Below, piece after piece: positions 1 to 9,496 of a stretch of 64,000 nt of DNA. A program made the position numbers and the translations under genes. The DNA is from Micromonospora chokoriensis (GTDB lineage Bacteria > Actinomycetota > Actinomycetes > Mycobacteriales > Micromonosporaceae): contig NZ_LT607409.1 in the NCBI RefSeq assembly GCF_900091505.1, positions 3,162,001-3,226,000 of the forward strand. Direction: 5' to 3'. The stretch's first letter is position 1; every line of letters begins with the position of its first letter. Below the pieces are notes generated by a model, which did no database searches, was not told the origin of the DNA, and saw only the letters and a program-made list of their open reading frames with translations.

Positions 1-1
1 G

Positions 2-391
2 CGGTACAGCCACGTCATGCACATCGTCTCCACCGTCACCGGCACGCTGCGTGACGATCAGACGGCGTTCGACGCGCTCGCCGCGACCTTCCCGGCGGGC
101 ACCCTCTCCGGCGCGCCGAAGGTGCGGGCCATGGAGATCATCGAGGAGCTGGAGCCGGTCCGTCGTGGTCTCTACGGGGGCACTGTCGGCTACTTCGGCT
201 TCGGCGGTGACCTGGACATGGCGATCGCCATCCGGACGGCGCTCATCCGCGACGGCCGCGCCTACGTGCAGGCCGGTGCGGGGGTGGTCGCCGACTCGGA
301 CCCGGCCGCCGAGGACCAGGAGACGCGGAACAAGGCCGCCGCGGTGCTGGCGGCGATCGCGGCCGCCGAAACACTGAGGCCGGCTCGGTGA
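2..391 (+). CDS. trpE: anthranilate synthase component I, C-terminal part
   Basis: This is the 3' end of a gene that begins before the window; the frame is open from base 2. The product is the chorismate-binding subunit that makes anthranilate from chorismate and glutamine or ammonia, the first committed step of tryptophan synthesis. The visible 129 residues carry typical C-terminal motifs of the chorismate-binding family: [11 protein letters not shown], the [17 protein letters not shown] block, [17 protein letters not shown], and the [12 protein letters not shown] block that ends near the active site. The gene leads into the Trp-associated membrane protein and trpCBA, which supports trpE over the paralogues pabB or a salicylate/isochorismate synthase. 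The N-terminal half, with any tryptophan feedback site, is not visible. Confidence 0.93.
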   Translation, partial: RYSHVMHIVSTVTGTLRDDQTAFDALAATFPAGTLSGAPKVRAMEIIEELEPVRRGLYGGTVGYFGFGGDLDMAIAIRTALIRDGRAYVQAGAGVVADSDPAAEDQETRNKAAAVLAAIAAAETLRPAR

Positions 392-446
392 GCGTGAGGA
401 GTGCAGCGCAGCGGAGCCCCGCAGTCGCGAACGAAAGGCCAGTTCG

Positions 447-1031
447 GTGAGCGAGCGGTCGGCTGTGGGGCGGCGCGAGTTGACGTACGCCGTCCTGCTG
501 TGTCTGGTCGGCGCGGGCCTGGCGCTGTGGGCTGCGACGCGGAGTTGGTCGGTCGAGGTGACGGTGCGCCCGGCGCCGCTGCCGCCGGTGCGGGACACCC
601 GCAGCGGCGCGGGCCTGTTGCCGTGGCTGCCGGCGCTGGCCGTGGTGGCGTTGGCGGGTGGTGGTGCGGTGCTGGCCACCCGGGGCCGGGTGCGGCGGGT
701 GCTCGGCGGGCTGCTCGGCGTGTTGGGTCTGTCAGTGGCGGCCGGTGGCGGCTACGGGCTGGTCGCCGACGTGGGTGGCTCGGTGAGCCGGCAGTGGCCG
801 GCGCTGTGCCTGCTCGGCGGGTTGGTGGCTGCCGCTGGTGGCTGCTGGACGGCGCTGCGGGGCGGCGGTTGGCCGGCGATGGGCGCTCGCTACGAACGGC
901 CGGCGCGCTCCGGCCCGGAGAGCGGGTCGGCGCCAGCTGGTCCGGAGGGTTCGTCGGCGCCGTTGGCCGGGCGGCGGACGACGGAGGCGTGGGACGCTCT
1001 GGACCGGGGCGAGGACCCGACGGCCGACTGA
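447..1031 (+). CDS. Trp biosynthesis-associated membrane protein
   Basis: The product is a 194-residue integral membrane protein of the TIGR02234-like family found inside actinobacterial trp operons; its biochemical role is unknown. It has a transmembrane helix at about residues 13-30, a short external loop, then two or three more hydrophobic helices (about 50-70, 78-98 and 112-132) and a polar, Pro/Ser/Ala-rich cytoplasmic tail. The GTG start at 447 has AAAGG about eight bases upstream and lies 56 bases after trpE, so the two are probably cotranscribed. The location is the main support for the family call. Confidence 0.78.
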   Translation: MSERSAVGRRELTYAVLLCLVGAGLALWAATRSWSVEVTVRPAPLPPVRDTRSGAGLLPWLPALAVVALAGGGAVLATRGRVRRVLGGLLGVLGLSVAAGGGYGLVADVGGSVSRQWPALCLLGGLVAAAGGCWTALRGGGWPAMGARYERPARSGPESGSAPAGPEGSSAPLAGRRTTEAWDALDRGEDPTAD

Positions 1032-1059
1032 CGCGTCGGCCGGCGCGGCCGGTGGGGTG

Positions 1060-1329
1060 TCAGCCGACCGGCTGACGCTCGCGCTCTGTCCGACGGGCGG
1101 CGGCGCGGGCGGCGGTCAGTTCGGCCACCAGGCGGTTCAGTTCGGCGCGTTGGTCGGCGCGGGCCCGGTCGGCGCAGACGGCCTCCCAGGCGTTGCCGCG
1201 TGCGGTCCGCATCCGTCCTTCGCCGACCACCGCGCGTTCGACGGTGTGCACCACGCCGACGGCGAGCGACGCCACTGTCCGTGAGATGGTGGTCAACCCG
1301 CTGGTCGGCTGCGGCTGGGACATGCTCAT
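1060..1329 (-). CDS. small conserved hypothetical protein
   Basis: The product is an 89-residue protein of unknown function on the strand opposite the trp genes. It begins SMSQPQPTSG-like and ends in an Arg/Ala-rich helix (RLVAELTAARAAARRTERER) that could form a short coiled coil. The frame stays open for another 101 residues upstream, but the ATG at 1329 has GAGGTG immediately before it and the upstream part is Arg/Thr-rich with no recognisable content, so I start it here. It separates the trpE/membrane-protein pair from trpC and so splits the trp genes into two transcription units. I recognise no domain. Confidence 0.5.
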   Translation of the reverse strand: MSMSQPQPTSGLTTISRTVASLAVGVVHTVERAVVGEGRMRTARGNAWEAVCADRARADQRAELNRLVAELTAARAAARRTERERQPVG

Positions 1330-1756
1330 GGTCACCTCGCACGAGGAGTTGCGGCGGTCGGGGGCAGGCGCGCCATTGAGTCTGCCCGAGGACGATGCTC
1401 GTCGGCCGAGGTTTCGCCGCTGTGACCGCCCGGTCAACTGTCGCGCCTGGGCCGTGACCAGGGCCGTCCGTCCGACCTTGAGCTTGCTCACAACATCGAC
1501 CGACGTTGTTGTCGTCGCGCGCCGACCGGCGACTGGTGGCATGATCGATGGATCGGCCCGGTCCGACCGTGGTCGTCGGGCCTCGCACCGCGTGACGGCG
1601 GTCGATACCGGAGGTGGCGCTGCGTGACACACCGTTCACGGCAAGTCGGCCATTATGCCGCAGCCCTTTTCGTGAGCAGCGCCATACCCCCGGCATTCGG
1701 CGTCGGTCGGCTGCCCCTAGCATCGGCCCATGACGCCCGGAGAGGGGAGTCCGTTG
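1330..1756. other. intergenic region upstream of trpC
   Basis: This stretch of about 430 bases contains no gene I can support. It must hold the promoter of the small minus-strand gene and that of trpCBA. A TAGCAT box at 1718-1723 would place a transcription start near 1730, consistent with a short leader before the GTG start of trpC at 1757. An imperfect dyad, ACAAC...GTTGT, lies at about 1489-1512 and could be an operator. I see no Trp-codon-rich leader peptide or attenuator. Confidence 0.4.
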
Positions 1757-2620
1757 GTGACTGCTGAGCATGCGCACGCGGAGGGGGACGACGCCGGTCA
1801 GGCAGCGTCCGTAAGCGTGCTCGACGAGATTCTGGCTGGCGTACGTGAGGACGTCGCCCGACGCCAGGAGCAGGTTCCGCTGGAGCGGATCCGTGAACTG
1901 GCAGCGGCGGCGCCGCCGCCGCTGGACGCGTACGCGGCACTGCGCAAGCCCGGCGTCGCCGTGATCGCCGAGGTGAAGCGTTCGTCGCCGTCCAAGGGCC
2001 GGCTGGCCGAGATCGCCGATCCGGCCGATCTCGCCGCCGACTACGCGGCCGGTGGGGCTCGGGCGATCAGTGTGCTGACCGAGGGGCGCTGGTTCGGCGG
2101 TTCGCTGGACGACCTGGCGGCCGTCCGCGCCGCGGTGACCGTGCCGGTGCTGCGCAAGGACTTCGTGGTCTCCAGCTACCAGGTGCACGAGGCGCGTGCG
2201 CACGGCGCGGACCTGGTCCTGCTGATCGTCGCCGCGCTCGAGCAGAACGTGCTGATGGGTCTGCTGGAGCGGATCGAGTCGCTGGGCATGACCGCGCTGG
2301 TCGAGGTGCACGACGAGGAGGAGGCCGACCGGGCTCTGGAGGCCGGCGCGCAGGTGATCGGGGTCAACGCCCGTGACCTGCGTACCCTTGAGGTCGACCG
2401 GTCGGTGTTCGAGCGGATCGCGCCCGGCCTGCCCAGCAGCGTCGTCAAGATCGCGGAGTCCGGCGTTCGTGGCCCGCACGACCTGATCCGGTACGCGTCC
2501 GCGGGCGCCGACGCGGTGCTCGTCGGCGAGGGCCTGGTCACCCAGAAGAGCCCCCGCGAGGCGGTCGCCGAGTTGGTCAACGCGGGCAACCACCCCGCAA
2601 CGCCCCGGCCGGTGCGCTGA
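1757..2620 (+). CDS. trpC: indole-3-glycerol phosphate synthase
   Basis: The enzyme closes the indole ring, converting carboxyphenylamino-deoxyribulose phosphate to indole-3-glycerol phosphate. The (beta/alpha)8 barrel signatures are clear: [13 protein letters not shown] with the catalytic Lys, [54 protein letters not shown] and [10 protein letters not shown] use the GTG at 1757 because GGAGAGGGGAG sits about seven bases before it; an in-frame ATG at 1730 gives nine more residues but would coincide with the predicted transcription start. The product is 287 residues, slightly longer than the usual 260-270 because of an acidic N-terminal extension. trpB follows after 38 bases. Confidence 0.95.
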   Translation: MTAEHAHAEGDDAGQAASVSVLDEILAGVREDVARRQEQVPLERIRELAAAAPPPLDAYAALRKPGVAVIAEVKRSSPSKGRLAEIADPADLAADYAAGGARAISVLTEGRWFGGSLDDLAAVRAAVTVPVLRKDFVVSSYQVHEARAHGADLVLLIVAALEQNVLMGLLERIESLGMTALVEVHDEEEADRALEAGAQVIGVNARDLRTLEVDRSVFERIAPGLPSSVVKIAESGVRGPHDLIRYASAGADAVLVGEGLVTQKSPREAVAELVNAGNHPATPRPVR

Positions 2621-2658
2621 CCCCGCACCGACGTGACGCCCCACCGAGAGGAATCCCG

Positions 2659-3897
<1,239 letters not shown>

Positions 3898-3898
3898 G

Positions 3899-4702
3899 AT
3901 GAGCCGGATCGGGCTGGCCTTCGACAAGGCCCGCGCCGACGGGCGGGCACTGCTGGTCGGCTGCATGCCGGCTGGTTTCCCGAGCGTCGAGGGCAGCATC
4001 GCCGCGATGGTCGCCATGGTCGAGGCCGGGGTCGACGTCATCGAGGTGGAGATCCCCTACTCCGACCCGGTGATGGACGGGCCGGTGATCCAGAAGGCCA
4101 GCGACATCGCCCTGGCCGGTGGTGTCCGCACTGCCGACACGATGCGCATCATCGAGGCGGTGGCGGCCACCGGCGCGCCGGTGGTCACCATGACCTACTG
4201 GAACCCGGTCGAGCGGTACGGCGTGGACGTCTTCGCCCGTGACCTCGCCTCAGCCGGCGGCACCGGCCTGATCACCCCCGACCTGATCCCCGACGAGGCC
4301 GACGAGTGGCTCGCCGCCTCGGACGCCCACGGTCTGGACCGCACGTTCCTGGTCTCGCCGTCGTCCACCGACGCTCGGCTGGCGATGACGGTGGAACACT
4401 GCCGTGGCTTCGTCTACGCGACCGCCGTCATGGGTGTGACCGGAGCCCGGGCGAGCACCTCGGACGCCGCTCCGACGCTGGTCTCCCGGGTCCGGGCGGT
4501 CACCGACCTGCCGGTCGGCGTCGGTCTGGGCGTGGGCACCGGCGCGCAGGCGAGCACCGTCGCCGGGTACGCCGACGGGGTGATCGTCGGCAGCGCCCTG
4601 GTCCGGTGCGTGCTCGACGCGCCCACCGAGGCCGACGGGCTGGCCGCGCTGCGTACCCTCAGCGCCGAACTCGCCGAGGGCGTCCGCACCCCCACCCGCT
4701 GA
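3899..4702 (+). CDS. trpA: tryptophan synthase alpha chain
   Basis: This subunit cleaves indole-3-glycerol phosphate to indole and glyceraldehyde 3-phosphate and channels indole to TrpB. The product is 267 residues. Family motifs are visible: IEVEIPYSDPVMDGPVIQ with the catalytic Glu and Asp, MTYWNPVERYG, GLITPDLIPDEA, TFLVSPSSTD, and GVGLGVGTG with the phosphate-binding glycines. The ATG follows the trpB stop after one base, and AAGGAG lies inside the end of trpB. It ends the trp unit; only a weak GAGCG/CGCTC dyad follows (about 4700-4732). Confidence 0.96.
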   Translation: MSRIGLAFDKARADGRALLVGCMPAGFPSVEGSIAAMVAMVEAGVDVIEVEIPYSDPVMDGPVIQKASDIALAGGVRTADTMRIIEAVAATGAPVVTMTYWNPVERYGVDVFARDLASAGGTGLITPDLIPDEADEWLAASDAHGLDRTFLVSPSSTDARLAMTVEHCRGFVYATAVMGVTGARASTSDAAPTLVSRVRAVTDLPVGVGLGVGTGAQASTVAGYADGVIVGSALVRCVLDAPTEADGLAALRTLSAELAEGVRTPTR

Positions 4703-4821
4703 GCGATCCGCCTTTCTTCGGGCGCTCGGACCTGAACACTCGTGCCGGGACGCCTTCCGCAGTGCGGCGCACCCGGGCCATGTGTGTCTGTCGCAGACGC
4801 CCGGCCGGGTGCGGTCGGTGA

Positions 4822-5442
4822 TCACGCGAGCGGACCCCGGGATCGTCGGGTGCGGCGGAGGGGACCGTCCGCGGCTTCGCCGCGTTGTTCCGGCGGCTGT
4901 CCCGTCCCTGACCGTCCGACCTGGTCGGCTGCCGGCTGACCCTTATGCCCGGCGAGGGTCGCCGAGGGTGGTGGGAGGTCCAGGGTGTCGGGCACGCAGG
5001 CGACGTCCTGGAGTACGCCGGAGCGGCCCGCACGAGCGTCGGTGACGGCGGCCCGGGTGAGCGGCGTGACGGCCTCGGGCAGCACGTCGGGGGAGTGCCA
5101 GGACAGCCGGCAGCCCGGCGGTGGCGCGGCGGCGGGCCGGGCCCCGGCGGCACGGGCCCGGAACACGTGCACGAGGACGTCGGGCCGCGGCCCGACGCGG
5201 CCGGCCGCGGCCTCCCCCGGAGGGCCGATCAGGTGGTAGACGCCGATCAGGTCGACCAGTTCGATGTCCCAGCCGGTCTCCGCCCGGATGTCCCGCAGGG
5301 CTGCCCGCACCGGACTCTCCGCCGGACGTAGGCGTCCACCGGGCAGCGCGTAGCGGCGCTCGCCCCGACCCTGTCGACAGAGCAGCACCCGGCCGGTGTC
5401 GTCGGTGACGACCGCGGCGACCGCCCAGGTGAGCGCGCTCAT
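4822..5442 (-). CDS. Nudix hydrolase domain protein with a degenerate Nudix box
   Basis: The product is a 206-residue protein with an N-terminal Nudix fold (about residues 1-130). The box reads GGRLRPAESPVRAALRDIRA followed by ETGW. The spacing fits GX5EX7REUXEEXGU, but the conserved Arg-Glu is Arg-Asp and the first of the two metal-binding glutamates is Ala, so activity is uncertain. The substrate is unknown. The last 70 residues are Pro/Arg/Gly-rich and not part of the fold. The ATG at 5442 follows a TACGCT -10-like box (5451-5456, read on the minus strand) by so few bases that the mRNA may be leaderless; a TTG two codons upstream is the alternative. It is divergent from lgt and convergent with trpA. 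Confidence 0.72.
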   Translation of the reverse strand: MSALTWAVAAVVTDDTGRVLLCRQGRGERRYALPGGRLRPAESPVRAALRDIRAETGWDIELVDLIGVYHLIGPPGEAAAGRVGPRPDVLVHVFRARAAGARPAAAPPPGCRLSWHSPDVLPEAVTPLTRAAVTDARAGRSGVLQDVACVPDTLDLPPPSATLAGHKGQPAADQVGRSGTGQPPEQRGEAADGPLRRTRRSRGPLA

Positions 5443-5544
5443 GGACAAAGAGCGTACGGGGGTGCAAACCAGAAGTCACCGAGTTGCGGGCTCCGGCGGC
5501 CCGGGGTGCCGCGGTGGGGGTGTGCAGCGGTAGCGTGTGCACCC

Positions 5545-7008
5545 GTGACCCTCGCCTCGCTGTCCCCCCAGGCGGCCCTGCCCAGCCCCAGCACCGCGGT
5601 CTGGCAACTCGGGCCGGTGCCGATCCGGGCCTACGCGCTCTGCATCATCGCCGGCATCGTGCTGGCCTGTTGGGTGACGGAGCGCCGGCTGCGGCAGCGC
5701 GGCGTCGCGCCCGGCGCGGTGCTCGACATCGCCGTCTGGGCGGTGCCGGCAGGCATCATCGGCGCCCGGATCTACCACGTGATCACCTCGCCGGAGAAAT
5801 ACTTCGGCGCCGGTGGGGACCCGATGAAGGCGTTCGCCATCTGGGAGGGCGGTCTCGGCATCTGGGGCGCCGTCGCCGGTGGCGCGGTCGGGGCGTGGAT
5901 CGCGGCCCGGCAGCTCGGTATCCCGTTCGGGGTGGTGGCCGACGCGCTCGCGCCCGGGCTGCCGCTGGCCCAGGCGGTCGGCCGGCTCGGCAACTGGTTC
6001 AACAACGAGCTGTTCGGCGCCCGCACCACGCTGCCGTGGGGCCTGGAGATCCACCGGATGGACCCGGACAATCCGGGGCACGCCCTGCGGGACGACGCCG
6101 GGCAGCCGATCCTCGAACCGGGCCTGTACCAGCCGACCTTCCTCTACGAGCTGCTGTGGAACCTCGGCGTCGTCGCCCTGGTCCTCCTCCTCGACCGCCG
6201 GCTCAAGCTGGGTCGGGGTCGGGCCTTCGCGCTCTACGTCATGGGCTACACCGCCGGTCGGTTCTGGATCGAGCTGATGCGCACCGACGAGGCCAACCAG
6301 ATCCTCGGCGTCCGACTCAACGTCTGGACCGCCGCCCTGGTCTTCCTCGGCGGGTTGATCTATTTCGTGCGGGTACGCGGCCCGCAGGAGTTCCTGATCC
6401 CGCTCGGCGCGACGACGACGCCGACCCCGCCCCCCGCGTCCGACCTGTCCCAGGTGGACCTGTCCGAGCGGGAGACCCCGACGCGGACCGCCGCGCCGGA
6501 GGGCTACCGGGTGGTCAGCGAGGAGCAGTACGCCGCCTGGCAGGAGAGCGGCGTCGTGCCGCCGGGGCCCGCCGGCGACGAGGCCGCCGGACCGCGCACC
6601 GACGAGCCCGGCACCGACGCGTCCCGCACCGGCGACGCGTCCCGCATCGGCGACGCGTCCCGCATCGGCGACGCGTCCCGCATCGGCGACGCGTCCCGCA
6701 CCGGCGACACGGTCGTCGGCGGCACGTCGACCGACGACGACCCGGCACGCGATCCGTCCGCCGACCGGGCTGACGTTGCGGGCGCCCGGCCCGCCGACCG
6801 GGCTGACGTTGCGGGCGCCCGGCCCGCCGACCGGGCTGACGTTGCGGGCGCCCGGCCCGCCGACCGGGCTGACGTTGCGGGTGCCCGGCCCGCCGACCGG
6901 GCTGACGTTGCGGGTGCCCGGCCCGCCGACCGGGCTGACGTTGCGGGTGCCCGGCCCGCCGACCGGGCTGACGTTGCGGGTGCCCGGCCCGCCGACCGGG
7001 ACAGCTGA
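5545..7008 (+). CDS. lgt: prolipoprotein diacylglyceryl transferase with a long repetitive tail
   Basis: The membrane enzyme transfers diacylglyceryl from phosphatidylglycerol to the lipobox cysteine of prolipoproteins. Residues 1-277 form the usual seven-helix core, with PIRAYALCIIAG, GARIYHVIT, IWEGGLGIWGA and the Lgt signature GRLGNWFNNELFG at 146-158. I start at the GTG at 5545; a TAGCGT box at 5531-5536 allows little or no leader, and the upstream ATG at 5506 gives residues unlike the family. The last 210 residues are a polar tail, expected in the cytoplasm, containing five DASR(T/I)G units and seven DRADVAGARPA units. Long tails occur in other actinobacterial Lgt proteins, but this one is almost entirely tandem repeats. 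The next gene starts 15 bases later. Confidence 0.93.
   Translation: MTLASLSPQAALPSPSTAVWQLGPVPIRAYALCIIAGIVLACWVTERRLRQRGVAPGAVLDIAVWAVPAGIIGARIYHVITSPEKYFGAGGDPMKAFAIWEGGLGIWGAVAGGAVGAWIAARQLGIPFGVVADALAPGLPLAQAVGRLGNWFNNELFGARTTLPWGLEIHRMDPDNPGHALRDDAGQPILEPGLYQPTFLYELLWNLGVVALVLLLDRRLKLGRGRAFALYVMGYTAGRFWIELMRTDEANQILGVRLNVWTAALVFLGGLIYFVRVRGPQEFLIPLGATTTPTPPPASDLSQVDLSERETPTRTAAPEGYRVVSEEQYAAWQESGVVPPGPAGDEAAGPRTDEPGTDASRTGDASRIGDASRIGDASRIGDASRTGDTVVGGTSTDDDPARDPSADRADVAGARPADRADVAGARPADRADVAGARPADRADVAGARPADRADVAGARPADRADVAGARPADRADVAGARPADRDS
6616..6705 (+). repeat. five 18-bp tandem repeats in lgt
   Basis: Five copies of GACGCGTCCCGCAYCGGC run head to tail. Copies 1 and 5 have C and copies 2-4 have T at the variable base, giving Thr or Ile in the DASRTG/DASRIG peptide repeat. 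The array is in frame and probably changes length by slippage or unequal exchange. Confidence 0.9.
6760..7000 (+). repeat. seven 33-bp tandem repeats at the 3' end of lgt
   Basis: Seven complete 33-bp units start at 6760, 6793, 6826, 6859, 6892, 6925 and 6958, followed by a 10-base partial unit. Each encodes ADRADVAGARP. The units are nearly identical; the first three read GCGGGCGCCC and the last four GCGGGTGCCC, so the array falls into two blocks. The period is a multiple of three, which keeps several frames open on both strands. Confidence 0.93.
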
Positions 7009-7023
7009 GCGGGGGCGACACCG

Positions 7024-8211
7024 ATGCGAAGCGCGGTGGTGGTCGGCGCCGGGGTCGGTGGCCTCGCGGTGGCCGGCGCGCTGGCCCGCTCCGGCTGGAT
7101 GGTCACCCTCATGGAGCGCGCCGAACGGGTCCGGCCCGAGCCGACCGCCGTGGTGCTCTGGCCCAACGGTGTCCGCGCGCTGCAAGCCCTCGGCCTCGGC
7201 GCGGGCCTGGCTGCCATCGCCACCCCGCTGCCCGACGGTGGGGTCCGCCGCCCGGACGGGCACTGGCTCGTGCAGCCCCGGCCCATCCCCGCCGACCGGA
7301 TGCCGGTGGTGGTGCACCGTGAGGACCTGCACGACGCGTTGATCGCCGGCCTCGGCGAGCGGGTCGACCTGCGTACCGGCGTGACGGTGCGCCACGTCCG
7401 GGTCGAGCCGGGTGAGCGACCGGCGGTCAGCGACGGGCGGCAGACCCTTGAGGTCGACCTGGTGGTCGCTGCCGACGGCACGGACAGCGGCATCCGCCGC
7501 CAACTCGCCCCCGAATCCCGGGTGGTCAGCTCCGGATGTGCCGCCTGGCGCGCTGTCATCCCCTGGTACAAGGCGCCTCGGCTCCCCGACGACCAACCGC
7601 TGGTCGGTGAGATCCTCGGCGCCGGCTACCGCTTCGTGGCCGCGTCGTTGGGTGAGCGCGGCTCGTCGGGCGGTTCCACCCGGGGAGGCATCTACTGGGT
7701 GGCCACCGCCGCCGGCGCGCCCCGCCCCGAACCGCCGGAGACCCAGCTCGCCCTGCTCCGTCGCTGGTACGCGGGCTGGCCCGACCCGATCGGCGCGCTT
7801 CTCGACGCCACCGATCCGAGTGACCTGGTCCAGCAGGAGGTCCGCGAGCTGCGGCCGCTGCCCCGGGCGTACGGCTTTCCGGCCGGCCCGGGCGGGGTGG
7901 TGCTGCTCGGTGACGCGGCGCACGCCATGCCACCGCACCTCGGGCAGGGCGCCTGCCTCGCGTTCGAGGACGCCGCCACGCTCGCCACCCTGCTCCGTGA
8001 GGCTCGGCTGCCCGACGCCGTTCAGGCGTACGACCGGGTGCGCCGCCCGCGCGCCGCGACGGTGGTCCGGCAGACGCGGCGGATGTCGGCGGTGCTCCAG
8101 GCCCGCGGTCGGTTGGCGCTGCGCGCCCGCGACGCCGCGCTCGGCACGATCAACTCCCGGCTGCTCTCCAGCGCCGCAGCCACCGCCGCCCAGTGGCGCC
8201 CTCCCACCTGA
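7024..8211 (+). CDS. FAD-dependent monooxygenase (PHBH/UbiH-like)
   Basis: The product is a 395-residue class A flavin monooxygenase. It has the Rossmann motif GAGVGG at 9-14, the NAD(P)H/FAD DG motif VVAADGTDSGIRR, and the FAD ribityl GD motif LLGDAAHAMPPHLGQGACLAFEDA near residues 297-320. Such enzymes hydroxylate aromatic or polyketide substrates; nothing nearby fixes the substrate. It begins 15 bases after lgt, behind a G-rich stretch that can act as a ribosome site, so it may be cotranscribed with lgt. No signal peptide is present. Confidence 0.85.
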   Translation: MRSAVVVGAGVGGLAVAGALARSGWMVTLMERAERVRPEPTAVVLWPNGVRALQALGLGAGLAAIATPLPDGGVRRPDGHWLVQPRPIPADRMPVVVHREDLHDALIAGLGERVDLRTGVTVRHVRVEPGERPAVSDGRQTLEVDLVVAADGTDSGIRRQLAPESRVVSSGCAAWRAVIPWYKAPRLPDDQPLVGEILGAGYRFVAASLGERGSSGGSTRGGIYWVATAAGAPRPEPPETQLALLRRWYAGWPDPIGALLDATDPSDLVQQEVRELRPLPRAYGFPAGPGGVVLLGDAAHAMPPHLGQGACLAFEDAATLATLLREARLPDAVQAYDRVRRPRAATVVRQTRRMSAVLQARGRLALRARDAALGTINSRLLSSAAATAAQWRPPT

Positions 8212-8302
8212 CCCGCCACCCCCCGCCCCACCCGCGCCCGGCGCCCGTGCCCGCGCCCGGCGCCCGCGCCCGCGCCTGCGCCCCGCGCCCCCAGCCCTCC
8301 GC

Positions 8303-8378
8303 GTCGATCATGGAGTTGTGGTGGTGGACCAAGCGTGACAAACCCTTCCTAACCCGGCACCACAACTCCATGATCGAC
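8303..8378. repeat. long inverted repeat, family A, copy 1
   Basis: The arms 8303-8323 and 8358-8378 are perfect 21-base inverted repeats beginning GTCGATCATGGAGTTGTGGT, around a 34-base loop. The same arm sequence recurs at 17925-17999 with a different loop. It lies between the convergent monooxygenase and GNAT genes and could terminate transcription from both sides, though there is no T tract. The left flank is C-rich and the right flank G-rich, so the hairpin could extend further. Confidence 0.9.
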
Positions 8379-8383
8379 CCGGG

Positions 8384-8460
8384 AGAGGGCGGGGCGGGAG
8401 AGGGCGGGAGAGGGCGGGGCGGGAGAGGGCGGGGCGGGGCGGGGCGGGGGAGGGTGGGGT
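8384..8460. repeat. G-rich simple repeat (GGGAGAGGGCGGGGC-like)
   Basis: Runs of three to five G separated by one to three bases repeat for about 75 bases just outside the inverted repeat. The G-run density could support quadruplexes on the plus strand. No coding content is apparent. Confidence 0.7.
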
Positions 8461-8506
8461 GGGACGGGAGCGCGGGGTGGGTGCAGGGGGACGTGTGGGG
8501 GTGGCG

Positions 8507-9352
8507 TTAGGGGATCAGGGGTGCGGGTTCGGCGATGCAGGCGGTGCCGATGCGGCGGAAGCCGACCCGCAGGTAGACCCGGGCGATCTCCTCGCTGCCG
8601 GCGGAGAGGAAGACCAGGTCGGTGCCGGCCGCGAGGAGTTCCCGGGCGAGGGTGGCGGTCAGCGCGGCGCCCAGTCCGCGTCGGCGCGCGGCCGGCAGGG
8701 TGGCCACCCCGGCGATCTCCGCGACGTCGTCGACGCGCATGGCCATGCCGCTGGCCAGCGCACCCTCGGTCGGCGTGCCCGCCAGGGCGGAGATCCGTCG
8801 GCCGTCGGCGATCCGGGCGCGTTCCTCGTCGAGCGCGGCGAGTTCGAGTTCGGTGACCGCGGCGTCCCGCTCGGCCGGGCCTGCCTCTCCGGTCGCGGTG
8901 CCGGCGGCGGCGAACGACACGGCTGCCACCGCGCGTCGGGCGGCGACGTCGGCGGCGAAGTCGGGGGACTCGGCGGCCAGCACCCGTACCGTCACGTCGG
9001 ACAGCGTCGCCGGGTCGGGCAGCGCGGTCGGGTCGAGCACCATCAGCGGCGCTTCCAGCACGTGCAGCCCTGCCGAGCGGGCGACCGCCAGCAGGTCGGG
9101 GGTCGTCTCGTGCACCCACTCGAAGGCTTCCGGCAGGCCCAGCTTGCGTTGCCGCTCGCGAACCGAAGTCACGTCGGCCAGCGACGGCGGTTCGCCGGCG
9201 TCGAGCCGGGGGCGGGCGTAGAACGGCCATCCGTTGCCCTCGCGGACGAACAGCACCAGCCCGCCATGCTCCTCCGCACCGGCGACGTCGCGGGGCACCG
9301 CGTCGTAGAAACGTTCCAACCGGTCGAAGACGTGCTTGTTGAGCGGATCCAC
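8507..9352 (-). CDS. GNAT family N-acetyltransferase
   Basis: The product is 281 residues. The C-terminal half carries the acetyl-CoA-binding motif A of the GNAT fold, EIAGVATLPAARRRGLG (Q/RxxGxG/A form), followed by ALTATLARELL and a beta strand/helix ending IARVYLRVGFRRIGTACI. The N-terminal half resembles the degenerate GNAT-like repeat of two-domain acetyltransferases. The acyl acceptor is unknown. The ATG at 9352 is divergent from gltB, with about 145 bases between them. Confidence 0.8.
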   Translation of the reverse strand: MDPLNKHVFDRLERFYDAVPRDVAGAEEHGGLVLFVREGNGWPFYARPRLDAGEPPSLADVTSVRERQRKLGLPEAFEWVHETTPDLLAVARSAGLHVLEAPLMVLDPTALPDPATLSDVTVRVLAAESPDFAADVAARRAVAAVSFAAAGTATGEAGPAERDAAVTELELAALDEERARIADGRRISALAGTPTEGALASGMAMRVDDVAEIAGVATLPAARRRGLGAALTATLARELLAAGTDLVFLSAGSEEIARVYLRVGFRRIGTACIAEPAPLIP

Positions 9353-9496
9353 CGCGCGAGACTACACGTCCCAGCCTGTGGACGGTGTGATCAATCTCAG
9401 GTGGCCGTGCGAGCGTCGCCCTAACGTAGACTCAATAGACCCACGGGCCGACGTCGTCCCCACCATGATCCAACCTGAGTGACGACAGGAGGCCCG

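Noticed and set aside
1330..1632. A 101-residue N-terminal extension of the small minus-strand protein
   Set aside because: The extension is low-complexity and a GAGGTG ribosome site directly precedes the ATG at 1329.
6760..7000. A possible CRISPR array
   Set aside because: The 33-bp units are directly adjacent with no unique spacers and are in frame in lgt; no cas genes are present.
5476..7938. An 820-codon minus-strand frame over lgt
   Set aside because: It runs antisense to the conserved Lgt core and monooxygenase; the tandem repeats (periods divisible by three) keep it open.
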